The notes under the pieces: model-generated
What the model was told of the DNA's origin: nothing
The model's input: only the letters and a program-made list of their open reading frames with translations
Databases searched by the model: none
Assembly (NCBI RefSeq): GCF_025998535.1
Contig: NZ_AP024233.1
Span: forward strand, 1,401,219-1,465,218
Length of the DNA: 64,000 nt
Direction of reading: 5' to 3'
Origin: Desulfolithobacter dissulfuricans
Lineage (GTDB): Bacteria; Desulfobacterota; Desulfobulbia; Desulfobulbales; Desulfobulbaceae
In this document: piece after piece, positions 1 to 8,290 of the stretch
Numbering within the stretch: the first letter of the stretch is position 1
How the letters are laid out: each line of letters begins with the position of its first letter
Program-made: the position numbers and the translations under genes

Positions 1-694
1 GCCGATTGCCTTCGTATTCCCTGTAATAGAGCGGGATTCGTTTATCCCGACTGACAAGAAGAGCAACGCCTATCTGGCGTAACCAGTTGCGCCCTTCCTT
101 GCTTTTCCCCCTCTGGGCCAGTACCGACTCGGTATCTGTGGCCATAAAGGTGTAGTAATTGGTTGTGTCAAACATGAAGCAGTCTGAAGACGAGGACTCT
201 ATCCTGGAGATGCGCCGAAGAAAATCCTTCGCGATCTGCTGCAGTTGCCGCTCTCCAACCTGATTCCATTTGAACCAGAACATCTGTGAGTTGAGCTCGT
301 CAATCTGAACAGGGCGAATATGCTGGATGGCAGTGGCCTTATACCATCCCGGCATTGCCCGTTTCGAACAGGCCTGGATCATCCGGTTATAGACGGCATA
401 GAGAAAATATTCGCCCACAGATGGCGCATTATCTTTTTCTTCAGCCACGATCCCGTCAATCAGACCGGCAAGGTCTATTTCCTTTTCAACGAGATTCGCG
501 AGCCAGAGTGCACCAAAGGCTTGCGCCTGGATTTTTTTGGGCATGCTGTTGCCGCCCTGTGCCATCTCGAGAATACGTTCAGGTGACCCCAGGTATATCT
601 GATTGATGACCTTGGGTTTGCCGTCGACCCGCGCGATCTCCCGGACATAATAGTAGGGCCTTCCCTTTTTCATCTTTTTATGCAGGTGTGCCAT
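1..694 (-). CDS. IS1634-like DDE transposase, partial (runs off left edge)
   Basis: The minus strand is open from an ATG at 694 to the window edge, about 231 residues. The protein begins MAHLHKKMKKGRPYYYVRE, then a VDGKPKVINQIYLG segment. That opening (a short basic stretch, a YYYVRE strand, then K-hydrophobic-YLG) is typical of IS1634-like members of the IS4 DDE superfamily. A segment reading FMFDTTNYYTF near residue 175 fits the first catalytic Asp. The rest of the catalytic core lies outside the window, so intactness cannot be judged. The family is assigned from motif memory and is less certain than the call as a transposase. Confidence 0.75.
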   Translation of the reverse strand, partial: MAHLHKKMKKGRPYYYVREIARVDGKPKVINQIYLGSPERILEMAQGGNSMPKKIQAQAFGALWLANLVEKEIDLAGLIDGIVAEEKDNAPSVGEYFLYAVYNRMIQACSKRAMPGWYKATAIQHIRPVQIDELNSQMFWFKWNQVGERQLQQIAKDFLRRISRIESSSSDCFMFDTTNYYTFMATDTESVLAQRGKSKEGRNWLRQIGVALLVSRDKRIPLYYREYEGNR

Positions 695-709
695 ATCCAC
701 AAGATATCA

Positions 710-806
710 GTAGGGTCTTACATGTGCAAGCGAAAAACGCCCATTATCTTGTTTTTCTATATTTTTTTGGGATGAAATCTTGGGAGGCGTGTAGGGTCTT
801 ACATGT
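710..806. repeat. 16-bp direct repeat upstream of the IS1634-like transposase
   Basis: GTAGGGTCTTACATGT occurs at 710-725 and again at 791-806, 81 bp apart, just upstream of the transposase start. The outer copy may mark the element end and the inner one a transposase-binding or duplicated terminal sequence. The other end of the element is outside the window, so its boundary cannot be fixed. Confidence 0.5.
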
Positions 807-1223
807 TTTGTGAAAGCAACTAGCTGAATTCTTGAAGTTTTTTTGTTAAAAATGGTGAATCCCTATAAACTCCTGACAGAATCTTCCGCCCCAGGAAGGA
901 GGATAAACAGATCTATTTCATTTATTTTTAAGGAGTGAAACTGACTGTTATGCGCAGGCGTTCGCTGTTCCTTGCCCGTCGGGACCATGGTCGCTCCCGG
1001 GGTGTCTCTCTTCAGCTGCCTGTGGGGTTGTTGAGACGTGTTTTCATCCCGGGAAGGCAGGATTGACAGCCGGGAACGGTGCCTGCCGCGAGGACGCCCT
1101 GGAAAGACTGCACCCCCTGTGCGAGGCAGCGCATTTTTCTGCTTGAGTGCAACTATCGCCAGGAGCATTGGAAGGATACAGAACTTTTTTCCAGTCGAGG
1201 ACAGGGAAAAAACAGCTCATAAC

Positions 1224-1383
1224 GAGCCGTTGAAAAACGTAGCGAGCGGAAGATGAATGAGGTGAAACAGCGCAGTGTACGTGGTGCCCATGGGCATTTC
1301 GGAATCTCGCAAGCTCGCTTACCTGAGTCAAATCTCGACGCGGTCGGTATCAGCTTCGGGTGCAGTAGTTTTTCGACAGCCTG
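1224..1383. repeat. MITE-like dispersed repeat, copy 1
   Basis: An element of about 160 bp opens with GAGCCGTTGAAAAACGTAGC and closes with AGTAGTTTTTCGACAGCCTG, so its ends form an imperfect inverted repeat. It shares with 18191-18371 the internal blocks AAAAACGTAGCGAGCG, AGCGCAGTGTAC and GCAGTAGTTTTTC. No coding potential is evident. The remainder of the gap from 695 to 1410 holds the 16-bp direct repeat near its left edge and nothing else recognised. Confidence 0.7.
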
Positions 1384-1410
1384 ACAAGGTTGTCTGCAAC
1401 CTATGGAAGC

Positions 1411-2277
1411 CTAACGGACCTGATCAAGGTATTGAGCGTATTTTTTCCAGTGATCAAGCGAGGATCTGTAAATTGGTCTCCGTACCTGGCTAGCACTTAA
1501 TGTCGTAACGGTACGTTTGTTTTTTTCGAAAGACAAACAGGCATCGTTCCATTCAAGTTCACAAAATTCTATTATTTTTCTTGTTTCATCTTCCTGGTTC
1601 AATACGATATCTTCGTAGTTTATATCAAGTATCCTTTCCTTGAAAAGGATATTCCAATATTGCATAAGTAAATAGTATGAATCATAATATTCGCTAAGTT
1701 CGTGAAGATTGTATGCGTATTCGTTTCCATTGGTAAAGTATTGTTGATAGCAGCTGAAAATCGTAGCCATCTTGTTTCTGTTTACATGTATTATTTTTGC
1801 GTTTTTGAATAAAAGGCATATCCATCCTACATGGAGGAAATTCGCAGGCATTTTATCCGTTACTCGCCGTCTGTTTCCAGGTAACATTTTTAAATAGTTT
1901 TCTGCGCATCTGATACGTATATTTTTATTCACAGCCGAAAGTCTTTTGCCCATGGGGGCTGCCATGTTGACATAAGAAAAAGCCGGGATCACTGCTTTGT
2001 TCAAGGCATATAGTTCACCTCCAGCAACAACATCAGGATGTGATGAAATTATTTGTTCAATCAATGTTGTTCCACTGCGTGGCATACCAATAATGAATAT
2101 CGGTTTCCTTGTTTCATGTCCTGATGATTCAGTCCCGGAAAATTCGAATTCTGAAAAGACCTCCATTATCCTGACAATATCTTTTTTGATAGTTGATGGA
2201 TTATACTCAATAGTTTTTCTTTTTAATTCATTACCTGTCTGCAATATATCGAATGCTTTTTCATACTCTTCTCTTCT
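1411..2277 (-). pseudogene. TPR-sulfotransferase, C-terminal fragment cut by the IS21 element
   Basis: This is the sulfotransferase domain of a TPR-sulfotransferase. The motif GMPRSGTT is the 5'-phosphosulfate loop of PAPS-dependent sulfotransferases (Sulfotransfer_3 type), followed by ISSHPDV. The frame continues upstream of any good start as RREEYEKAFDILQTGNELK, which reads like the second half of a TPR. The missing first half lies at 4867-5136 beyond the IS21 insertion. Removing the element and one copy of the 7-bp duplication restores a single frame (ALARAYDRREEYEKAF) of about 378 residues. Family members transfer sulfate from PAPS to a polysaccharide, lipid or protein. Translation of this fragment alone could begin only at a weak TTG at 2244. 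Confidence 0.85.
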
Positions 2278-2411
2278 GTCATAATGTCAATGGCCAAGTA
2301 TATTGACCCACATAAGGCCAACAATTTTGACCCATTTCGAGGCTGAAACGGCAGCCGTTTGGCTGTATCCTCTCTCCTTTTCCCAACCATACAAACCGGG
2401 AGGAGGCAACC

Positions 2412-3953
2412 TTGAAGGGGTGGAACATGATACACAAAATCAAAGCGTTACATAGCAATGGGTCGGGGATGTCCATCCGTGGCATTGCGCGACGGCTGGG
2501 GATCTCCCGCAACACGGTCCGGAAGTACCTGGCCATGTCCGAAGAGGAGATCCAGGCCCGGCAGAGCAACCGTGAGAGGCGCAAGCTCCTCGATCCCCAC
2601 CGGGCCTACATCCGGCATCTCATGGAGTCGTTTCCCGGCTTGAGCGCGGTGAAGATCCACCGCAAACTTAAGGAGAAACACCCTGACCTGCCGGTGTCGA
2701 TCCGGACGGTGCGAAGATACGTGGCCCGGCTCAAGCAGACCTCCACGCTCAAGCAGGAGCGCTATTACGAGCCGGTTCTGGACATGGTCCCCGGGGTCCA
2801 ATGCCAGGTGGACCCCGGGGAGTTGCGGGGAGTCCTGGTGGCCTGCCAGCCGACGACCGTCTACTTCGTGGTCTTTGTCCTCTCCTATTCGAGGCTGATG
2901 TACGTGGGGCTTTCTCCCCGGCCTATCGACACCGGCACGTTCATCCGCATGCACGACGCAGCGTTTCGGTACTTCGGCGGTCGGCCCGAGGAGTGCGTCT
3001 ACGACCAGACCAGGCTGGTGGTGATCAAGGAACGCTACCGGGAGCTGACCCTCAACGAGCAGTTCCATGGCTATGCCACCGTAGCCGGTTTCCGGATCCG
3101 GGCCTGCGAGGGATACGACCCCGAGAGCAAGGGCAAGGTGGAAGCCGGGGTCCGGTACGTAAAGGGTAATGGACTGGCCGGGGAGCATTTCGACTCCTGG
3201 GCCGACCTGGAAGCCTATATGGCCGAATGGCTCGACGCCACGGCCAACGCCAGAAAGCACGGCAGCACTGGCGAGTCACCGCGGCAGCGCTACGAGCGGG
3301 ACGAACGGCGCCACATGCGGCCCTACCTCACCCCGAGCATCGACTTCACCCCCGCCTGCCGGGAGACCCGCAAGGCGGACAAGACCGGGCTCGTCTCCTG
3401 GAAGAGCAACCGTTACTCGGTGCCCATGCGTTACCAGCGCGCCACGGTGGGGGTGCGCGAGGAGCAGGACTTCCTGGTGTTCCTGGACCTGGAGACCGGC
3501 GAGGAGATCACGCGGCACGCCCTGTGTCACGGCCGGGGCCAGGTGATCAAGAAGAAGTCCCACTACCGGGACAAGGCCCGGCGGATCGCCGACTGCGAGG
3601 CGGAGATCCAGCGCCGCCTGGGCGACGACGGCATCCGCATGAGCGCCCTGCTCAAGAAGGGCGCGCCGGACATCTACAAGGACCAGCTGACCGGCCTGAT
3701 CCGCCTGCTGGACCGCCACGGGATCCCGGCCCCCCTGCTGGCGCATCTCCTCGACCAGCCGCGCCTGACCACCTCCCGCATCGAGGACTACCTGGAGGCG
3801 TACCGGAAGCGCCCGGACCTGCTCGACGAACTGCGGACAGGCCAGGAGCCCCGGGAGCGGCCGGCAGCCGCGGCCGACAGCGCCACCAGGGCCATGCTGC
3901 GCCCATACGCCGCTATCTGCGAGACAGGGGAGGTGAGCGATGCCGTCCATTGA
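2412..3953 (+). CDS. istA: IS21-family transposase IstA
   Basis: This DDE recombinase of 513 residues cuts and joins the IS21 element. An N-terminal helix-turn-helix is visible (SIRGIARRLGISRNTVRKYL, about residues 20-40). The acidic catalytic residues fit QVDPGE, VYDQT and the Glu of ESKGKVEAGV. The start is a TTG at 2412, preceded by GGAGGAGG at 2399-2406; an ATG at 2427 is the alternative. It overlaps istB by 14 bp, the usual arrangement that couples translation of the two proteins. Length and frame are intact, so it could be active. Confidence 0.95.
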   Translation: MKGWNMIHKIKALHSNGSGMSIRGIARRLGISRNTVRKYLAMSEEEIQARQSNRERRKLLDPHRAYIRHLMESFPGLSAVKIHRKLKEKHPDLPVSIRTVRRYVARLKQTSTLKQERYYEPVLDMVPGVQCQVDPGELRGVLVACQPTTVYFVVFVLSYSRLMYVGLSPRPIDTGTFIRMHDAAFRYFGGRPEECVYDQTRLVVIKERYRELTLNEQFHGYATVAGFRIRACEGYDPESKGKVEAGVRYVKGNGLAGEHFDSWADLEAYMAEWLDATANARKHGSTGESPRQRYERDERRHMRPYLTPSIDFTPACRETRKADKTGLVSWKSNRYSVPMRYQRATVGVREEQDFLVFLDLETGEEITRHALCHGRGQVIKKKSHYRDKARRIADCEAEIQRRLGDDGIRMSALLKKGAPDIYKDQLTGLIRLLDRHGIPAPLLAHLLDQPRLTTSRIEDYLEAYRKRPDLLDELRTGQEPRERPAAAADSATRAMLRPYAAICETGEVSDAVH

Positions 3954-4680
3954 GACCACCGTTGCCAAGTTCCGCGGCCTGCGCTGTACCAGCATCGCCG
4001 CCGGCCTCCCGGACCTGCTCGCCGCCGCCGAGACCAACGAGGTCTCATACCTGGAGTTCGCCGACATGCTGGTGGAGCACGAGCGCCGGCAGCGCAACCA
4101 CAAGCGCATCCTCCGCAACCGCAAGGCGGCGGGCTTCCCCACAATCAAGCGGCTGGAGGAGTTCGACTACAGATACCAGACCACCATCACCAAGCGCCAG
4201 GTCAACGCCCTGCTCGATTTCTCCTTCATCGACAACCGCGAGAACCTGATCTTCATCGGCCCCCCGGGCGTGGGCAAGACCCACCTGGCCATCGGCATCG
4301 GCCACAAGGCCGTCGAGGCCGGCTACAAGGTCCTCTTCACCCGGGCCGCCGAACTGGTGGAGTCGCTCGACCTGGCCCTGGCCAAGGGCGAGCTCAAGGC
4401 CAGGATAACGGCCCTGGCCAAGAACGACCTCCTGATCATCGACGAGCTCGGCTACCTGCCCATGAACAAAACCGCGCTCTACAACCTCTTCCAACTCGTC
4501 AACAGCCTGTACGAGTACCGCTCCATCGTCGTCACCACCAACAAGGAGTTCACCGCCTGGGGCGACTTCTTCCACGACGACAACGTGGCGGTGCCCATCA
4601 TCGACCGCCTGGTCCACCACTCCCGCGTCTTCATGCTCGGCGGCGAGAGCTACAGGCTGCGCCAGAAGCTGACAGGGTGA
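3940..4680 (+). CDS. istB: IS21-family helper ATPase IstB
   Basis: This AAA+ ATPase of 246 residues belongs to the DnaC/IstB group, which remodels target DNA and stimulates IstA. Walker A is GPPGVGKTHLA (about residues 105-115) and Walker B is LLIIDELGYL (about residues 165-174). The length is normal for the family. It starts inside the end of istA in another frame, so the two genes are translationally coupled. About 180 bp between its stop and the element end contain the right-hand terminal repeats. Confidence 0.96.
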   Translation: MPSIETTVAKFRGLRCTSIAAGLPDLLAAAETNEVSYLEFADMLVEHERRQRNHKRILRNRKAAGFPTIKRLEEFDYRYQTTITKRQVNALLDFSFIDNRENLIFIGPPGVGKTHLAIGIGHKAVEAGYKVLFTRAAELVESLDLALAKGELKARITALAKNDLLIIDELGYLPMNKTALYNLFQLVNSLYEYRSIVVTTNKEFTAWGDFFHDDNVAVPIIDRLVHHSRVFMLGGESYRLRQKLTG

Positions 4681-4866
4681 CCGCCATGCAGGAGCGTCAC
4701 GACAACGCATATCGCCTCCGTGGTCTCGACCTGGAACTCTCCCAGCCCGCTCTCCTTGCGGGCACCGGACAGGCTCTTGGCCAGGGGCCTCGGGTGGGTC
4801 AATTTTTTTGTCCGGGTGGGTCAATTTTGTCGTCCGGTAGTGGGTCAGTTTTTTTGGCTATTGACA

Positions 4867-5136
4867 GTCATAAGCACGGGCCAGAGCAAATGCCATTATT
4901 ATTTTGTCCTGCAGGGTGTTTGCCGTGGAAAAAACTTTTTCCATTCTGGCAAGTTCCATATCTGAGATGTTCAAATCAGGCAAGTCTGAACGTTCATAAT
5001 AAGTTGCAGCAAGAAAAGGATTTATTTTCAGTGACTTATTGTAGAGCTCATGGGCTTTTCTATATAAACCTTTCTGTTTGGCCTTGGTTGCCTGCTGGCA
5101 CAATCTATAGGCAGGAGACTGTTTTTTTTTCTTCAT
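4867..5136 (-). pseudogene. TPR-sulfotransferase, N-terminal fragment cut by the IS21 element
   Basis: This 90-codon fragment starts at an ATG at 5136, preceded by AGGACG and an in-frame stop. It contains a tetratricopeptide-like repeat (KAKQKGLYRKAHELYNKSLK) and ends in ALARAYD exactly at the IS21 target duplication. The open frame runs two codons into the element and stops, giving a 92-residue product. Joined to 1411-2277 it reads through without a frameshift, so it is the 5' end of the interrupted sulfotransferase gene. On its own the fragment has no predicted enzymatic activity. Confidence 0.85.
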
Positions 5137-5365
5137 TTTTTTCGTCCTGGTTCAGTGGGCGTCTGAGATCCGGCAGCAACTCCCGACATGACCAACAAGC
5201 CGACATAAGGTGGTGCACAGGAGGCCCTTTTTGAAAACTTTCAGTTCAGCGTAGAACCCCTTGTCCTGCAGCCGAAGTATGAGTCCACAAGCGTCGCACT
5301 GCACCGATTTATTGCTGCAACCAGAGCGGGTTATTCTCCTAAACGGCAACAGAAGCAGGTAGTGA

Positions 5366-5691
5366 GTCCCTCTCGCACGTTAGCATAAACGATATGGATC
5401 CGCCAGTATCACATTGTTTTTGTGTCCAAGTATCGTTTCATGGCGCCTGCATGTAATGTCCCGGGAGAGGTGGAAATCAGTATTCGAGCCATCACCGAGC
5501 AGCAGGGTAGCTGGACAATCGAACTGGATACTTGCAGCGTCCAGCCGCGCCAATACCTGATCCACGAGGTGGTCGAGATCTCGGGACCGGGGTTGTCGAC
5601 ACCTGGCAAAAGCTGCGTAGAAAACCGGCTGACAGGGATGTCAAAGGCAGTGTTTCCCGTGAGGGCAAGGCCGGCGATAAAGAGTTTTTGA
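5366..5691 (+). pseudogene. Decayed IS200/IS605-type transposase (TnpA) remnant
   Basis: The frame reads TIWIRQYHIVFVSKYRF, closely matching the W-x-x-x-YHIVFVxKYR opening of IS200/IS605 Y1 transposases. A segment SLSHV, typical just upstream of it, is present in a different frame. Weak similarity may continue (AITEQQGSWTIELD). The hallmark HUH metal motif (PDHVH) is not present, and stops and frame changes interrupt the reading frame. It is too short for the 130-150 residue family and is judged dead. The flanks 5137-5365 and 5692-5953 show nothing recognisable. Confidence 0.45.
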
Positions 5692-5953
5692 TATCTCCCT
5701 CGAAAAAACGTCCCATCCGGAAGACTGCGTGACACCGCTCGGTCCGTTATCAGTTAGTGACATATTCAAAGACCTTCGCGGAGGTTGCAGCTTCCAGGAC
5801 GGATTGTACGATGCATCGAGCTTGGGCTGAGCTCTTTATATGTATGCGAATGGAAGCCTGACGTTACCAGGGATTTATAAAAAATGGTTTGCCACGTCGA
5901 ACTGTGCTTGACAGGCTTTCTCATGGAGGCGGATGTCACGAGGGAGGTTCGGC

Positions 5954-6643
5954 TTACCAGAGCAGGTCTCTCAGGCGCATGCTCTGCAGTACCCGGCTGT
6001 CCACGACAATGGCCAGGAGCTCCATGATTTCTCCCAGCCGTTCTATTTCCGCCCTGGACACTTTTGTCGCTCCGGCACGTTGCAACAGCTCCTCCGGGTC
6101 CATTTTCAGCAGTGTATACAGCCGATCCCTGTCCAGGGCGGTGGAGGGAAAATAGACCATGTCACTCTGCAGCAGCCTGGCCTTGCCATGGAGCTCCCAG
6201 AGTTTTACCGAGCGTCGTTGCCGGGCCAGGGCGCTGAGTTGGTTGGTGGATATTGCCGCCAGCTGGCCGATGGTTTCCAGGCCGTGGTGTTTGAAAAATG
6301 CGGACCAGTCCCTGTTCACCCCCTTGATATCTGTAATGGAATGATCCTTGAAAATATCGAGCAGAGTGCGGACGGCCGGTTCTTCGGGTAAAGGTTCTCC
6401 CTGGAGGCGGGCCTGGACCAGAGGATCCATTTCCATTTCCACCACCCAGCCATCTGCCAGAAAGGGATAACGGTCTGTCAGCACCGAATCCTCGCCTTCC
6501 GGCTGGCCGAACCGGATCCGGACCCGGTCCACCCTAATCAGTGGCGCGTCATGGCGCATCAGGGCGAGAGAGCGGGATATCTCGCGCACCAGGACGGCGG
6601 CAAAGTCCCCCAGCGACTCCGGTATGGTCTCTATCTGGCTCAT
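5954..6643 (-). CDS. Conserved-looking unknown protein with helix-hairpin-like segment
   Basis: Family not recognised; 229 residues, acidic overall, no signal peptide or membrane segment. The centre (about residues 100-140: SITDIKGVNRDWSAFFKHHG, then ETIGQLAAIS) resembles the helix-hairpin-helix of proteins with an IxGI...GIxTxxQLA pattern, which suggests a nucleic-acid or protein contact but is weak. The N-terminal part is mixed alpha/beta. Its ATG overlaps the stop of the upstream gene (ATGA), so it is translated with that gene. It is the last member of the minus-strand cluster starting at 10549, and no terminator was seen after it. Confidence 0.75.
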   Translation of the reverse strand: MSQIETIPESLGDFAAVLVREISRSLALMRHDAPLIRVDRVRIRFGQPEGEDSVLTDRYPFLADGWVVEMEMDPLVQARLQGEPLPEEPAVRTLLDIFKDHSITDIKGVNRDWSAFFKHHGLETIGQLAAISTNQLSALARQRRSVKLWELHGKARLLQSDMVYFPSTALDRDRLYTLLKMDPEELLQRAGATKVSRAEIERLGEIMELLAIVVDSRVLQSMRLRDLLW

Positions 6644-7410
6644 GTAACGGTTTTGAAGGTTATTTCCACTTCACCATACACATTGGCCTTGACCTGGGAA
6701 CTCTGGGGCGAGCGGTCGTCGGCCTGTTTCACCAGCACCTTGACCCCCGGCAGGATGCGGGCCCGGGGCAGGGTAAAGACACTCCGGCTCCCGAACTTCG
6801 GCAGCACCCCCGCCGTGGCCGCGCGGATGTCTGTGGCTGCCAACCCCGTACCGCCCGTTTCTCCCGTTGTCGAGCCCTGGCTGGTGGTCAGATGGAAGGT
6901 GAGCTTGCCGTTCACCCGCCCGGAATCTACCACCACCCGCGGCAGACCGCGGGACAAAAGTTGCTTGACCACCGCCAGATGCCTGGCGGCCAGCAGGCTG
7001 CGGACCTTCCCGTGCACCTTGTTCACCGCCGACTGGCCAAGAACCAGCCGGTCCTCCTTTTTTTTCAGGTCGTCCTCCTCCAGCCTCAGGCCAAGCACTT
7101 CGTAGAGGGGCGGATCCTCGGACCGGTCAACACCCGGAGGATGGTAGGGCGCGCCGGGATAGACGGCGCTTTCCCTCTCCCTCTCATCCGGGTGGGGAGG
7201 AAAGAGGTCCGCCAGCTCGGCCGCCACATCTTCGTCGCTCACATGCTGTCGTCCATATTCCTCCTCGCTCAGCGAAGCAGCGGCATACATTTCGGCATAC
7301 CGCTGCTCCTGGTCGACCTGACTGGTCACCACCGAATCAAACACCTCGGACATCAGGCGGGCGATGAATTCGGCAAAACCAACTTCAACCGGGCTGTCCA
7401 CTTCGGCCAT
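6640..7410 (-). CDS. Unknown protein, paralogue of the upstream gene
   Basis: Family not recognised; 256 residues, no signal peptide. The first 50 residues (VGFAEFIARLMSEVFDSVV, about residues 10-28) align with the same region of the neighbour at 7429-8223 (GFPEFTCKLITDVFDALV). Both proteins share a K-A-V-x-(R/K)-L-L-A-x-(R/K) segment near the middle and end in beta-rich regions (KANVYGEVEITFKT here). The region between is acidic, proline-rich and poorly conserved. It lies 18 bp after the paralogue and overlaps the next gene by 4 bp. A role as a paired structural or binding protein is a guess only. Confidence 0.8.
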   Translation of the reverse strand: MAEVDSPVEVGFAEFIARLMSEVFDSVVTSQVDQEQRYAEMYAAASLSEEEYGRQHVSDEDVAAELADLFPPHPDERERESAVYPGAPYHPPGVDRSEDPPLYEVLGLRLEEDDLKKKEDRLVLGQSAVNKVHGKVRSLLAARHLAVVKQLLSRGLPRVVVDSGRVNGKLTFHLTTSQGSTTGETGGTGLAATDIRAATAGVLPKFGSRSVFTLPRARILPGVKVLVKQADDRSPQSSQVKANVYGEVEITFKTVT

Positions 7411-7428
7411 GGATCTGCTCCCTACTGC

Positions 7429-8223
7429 CTACTGGTTAAGGGGAAGATAATCGGTTTTGATATTGAGCTTCACACCACCAAATATCTGGACCCGGCTGCC
7501 GGAGATATCGCGCTGGGTCTCCTTGGTGGTCCGGATATTAATGTTCGTGTAGGACGTGGACGCCGAGGCCTTGACCCAGGACGAAAGCAGGCTGCCGGTG
7601 CGCGCCTTGGCCCGGAAGCGGAAGCTGTCGCGATGATAGGTGCCGCTCTGTTTCTGATAAAAGGTGGAACCATAGGTGGTGAAGGTCAGCCTGGTCTCGA
7701 TGGTACCGCTTTCCACCACGATCCTCAGGATACCCTGTTTGACCATCTCCTTGAGGATGTCATACTTGTTGGCCGCCAGCCGGACAGCCACCGCCTCTAT
7801 GATGGCGTTGACCTTGTCCTGGTCCAGAGCGCCGGCTGCCGCCACCTGGTTGTTGTTGCTGACCCCGGCCTCTTCCGGCACCGTGAGTGCCTTGTTCAGG
7901 GCCTCGGCCTCATCATCGGTCAGGCTGGAGCCGGGTTTCACCTTGGTGCCATCCTTATCGGCATTGGCGGTTTCCGGCGGAAGGACCTGGGCCAGAAACT
8001 GAAGGATCTGGTCGCCGCCGATATCGTCCTTGGTGTTGTTGATGTAGTCCTTGAGGGATGCGGAAACAGCCCTCAGCAGTTCCACGTAGGCCTCGGTCTG
8101 CCGGATGTTGGCCGAGACCAGGGCATCAAACACATCGGTTATGAGTTTGCAGGTGAATTCCGGAAAGCCGATTTCGTCCAGTCTTGCAGCCTCTGTTACT
8201 GCCGTGCTCGTTCCATCTGCCAT
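7429..8223 (-). CDS. Unknown protein, first of a paralogous pair beside an M4 protease
   Basis: Family not recognised; 264 residues, no signal peptide. A strong AGGAGGT ribosome binding site precedes the ATG at 8223. The N-terminus (GFPEFTCKLITDVFDALV) matches the protein at 6640-7410. The middle (AVAVRLAANKYDILKEMVKQ) and a serine/threonine-rich beta C-terminus ending VQIFGGVKLNIKTDYLPL suggest a helical head plus a beta domain. The gene lies 67 bp after the M4 protease gene, so all four genes may be cotranscribed. Confidence 0.82.
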   Translation of the reverse strand: MADGTSTAVTEAARLDEIGFPEFTCKLITDVFDALVSANIRQTEAYVELLRAVSASLKDYINNTKDDIGGDQILQFLAQVLPPETANADKDGTKVKPGSSLTDDEAEALNKALTVPEEAGVSNNNQVAAAGALDQDKVNAIIEAVAVRLAANKYDILKEMVKQGILRIVVESGTIETRLTFTTYGSTFYQKQSGTYHRDSFRFRAKARTGSLLSSWVKASASTSYTNINIRTTKETQRDISGSRVQIFGGVKLNIKTDYLPLNQ

Positions 8224-8290
8224 GACTACCTCCTGTCACTGCTTTTTTTCCTGCGGGATTACAGGGTACTCCTTGGCACAACGCTCTTTT

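Larger units (their letters stand above)
2285..4866 (+). mobile_element. Complete IS21-family insertion sequence (2582 bp, 7-bp target duplication)
   Basis: The ends are inverted repeats beginning TGTCAATGGCCAAG at the left and, reading inward on the other strand, TGTCAATAGCCAAA at the right. Both continue to a TGACCCAC block. The target duplication GTCATAA is at 2278-2284 and 4867-4873. TTGACCCA boxes repeat near the left end (2303-2310, 2327-2334). Their complements TGGGTCAA/G repeat at the right end (4795-4802, 4817-4824, 4841-4848), as is known for IS21 multiple terminal repeats that bind the transposase. It carries istA and istB and looks intact, with an exact target duplication, so the insertion may be recent. 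Confidence 0.95.

Noticed and set aside
863-1331. Open frames on both strands in the gap around the first MITE copy
   Set aside because: They cross the repeat, have no motif and no consistent start.
2448-3260. Minus-strand open frame inside istA
   Set aside because: Shadow of istA; no motif and no plausible start.
5152-5349. 65-codon minus-strand frame with several Cys residues
   Set aside because: No family-like motif and no good ribosome site; lies in decayed transposon sequence.
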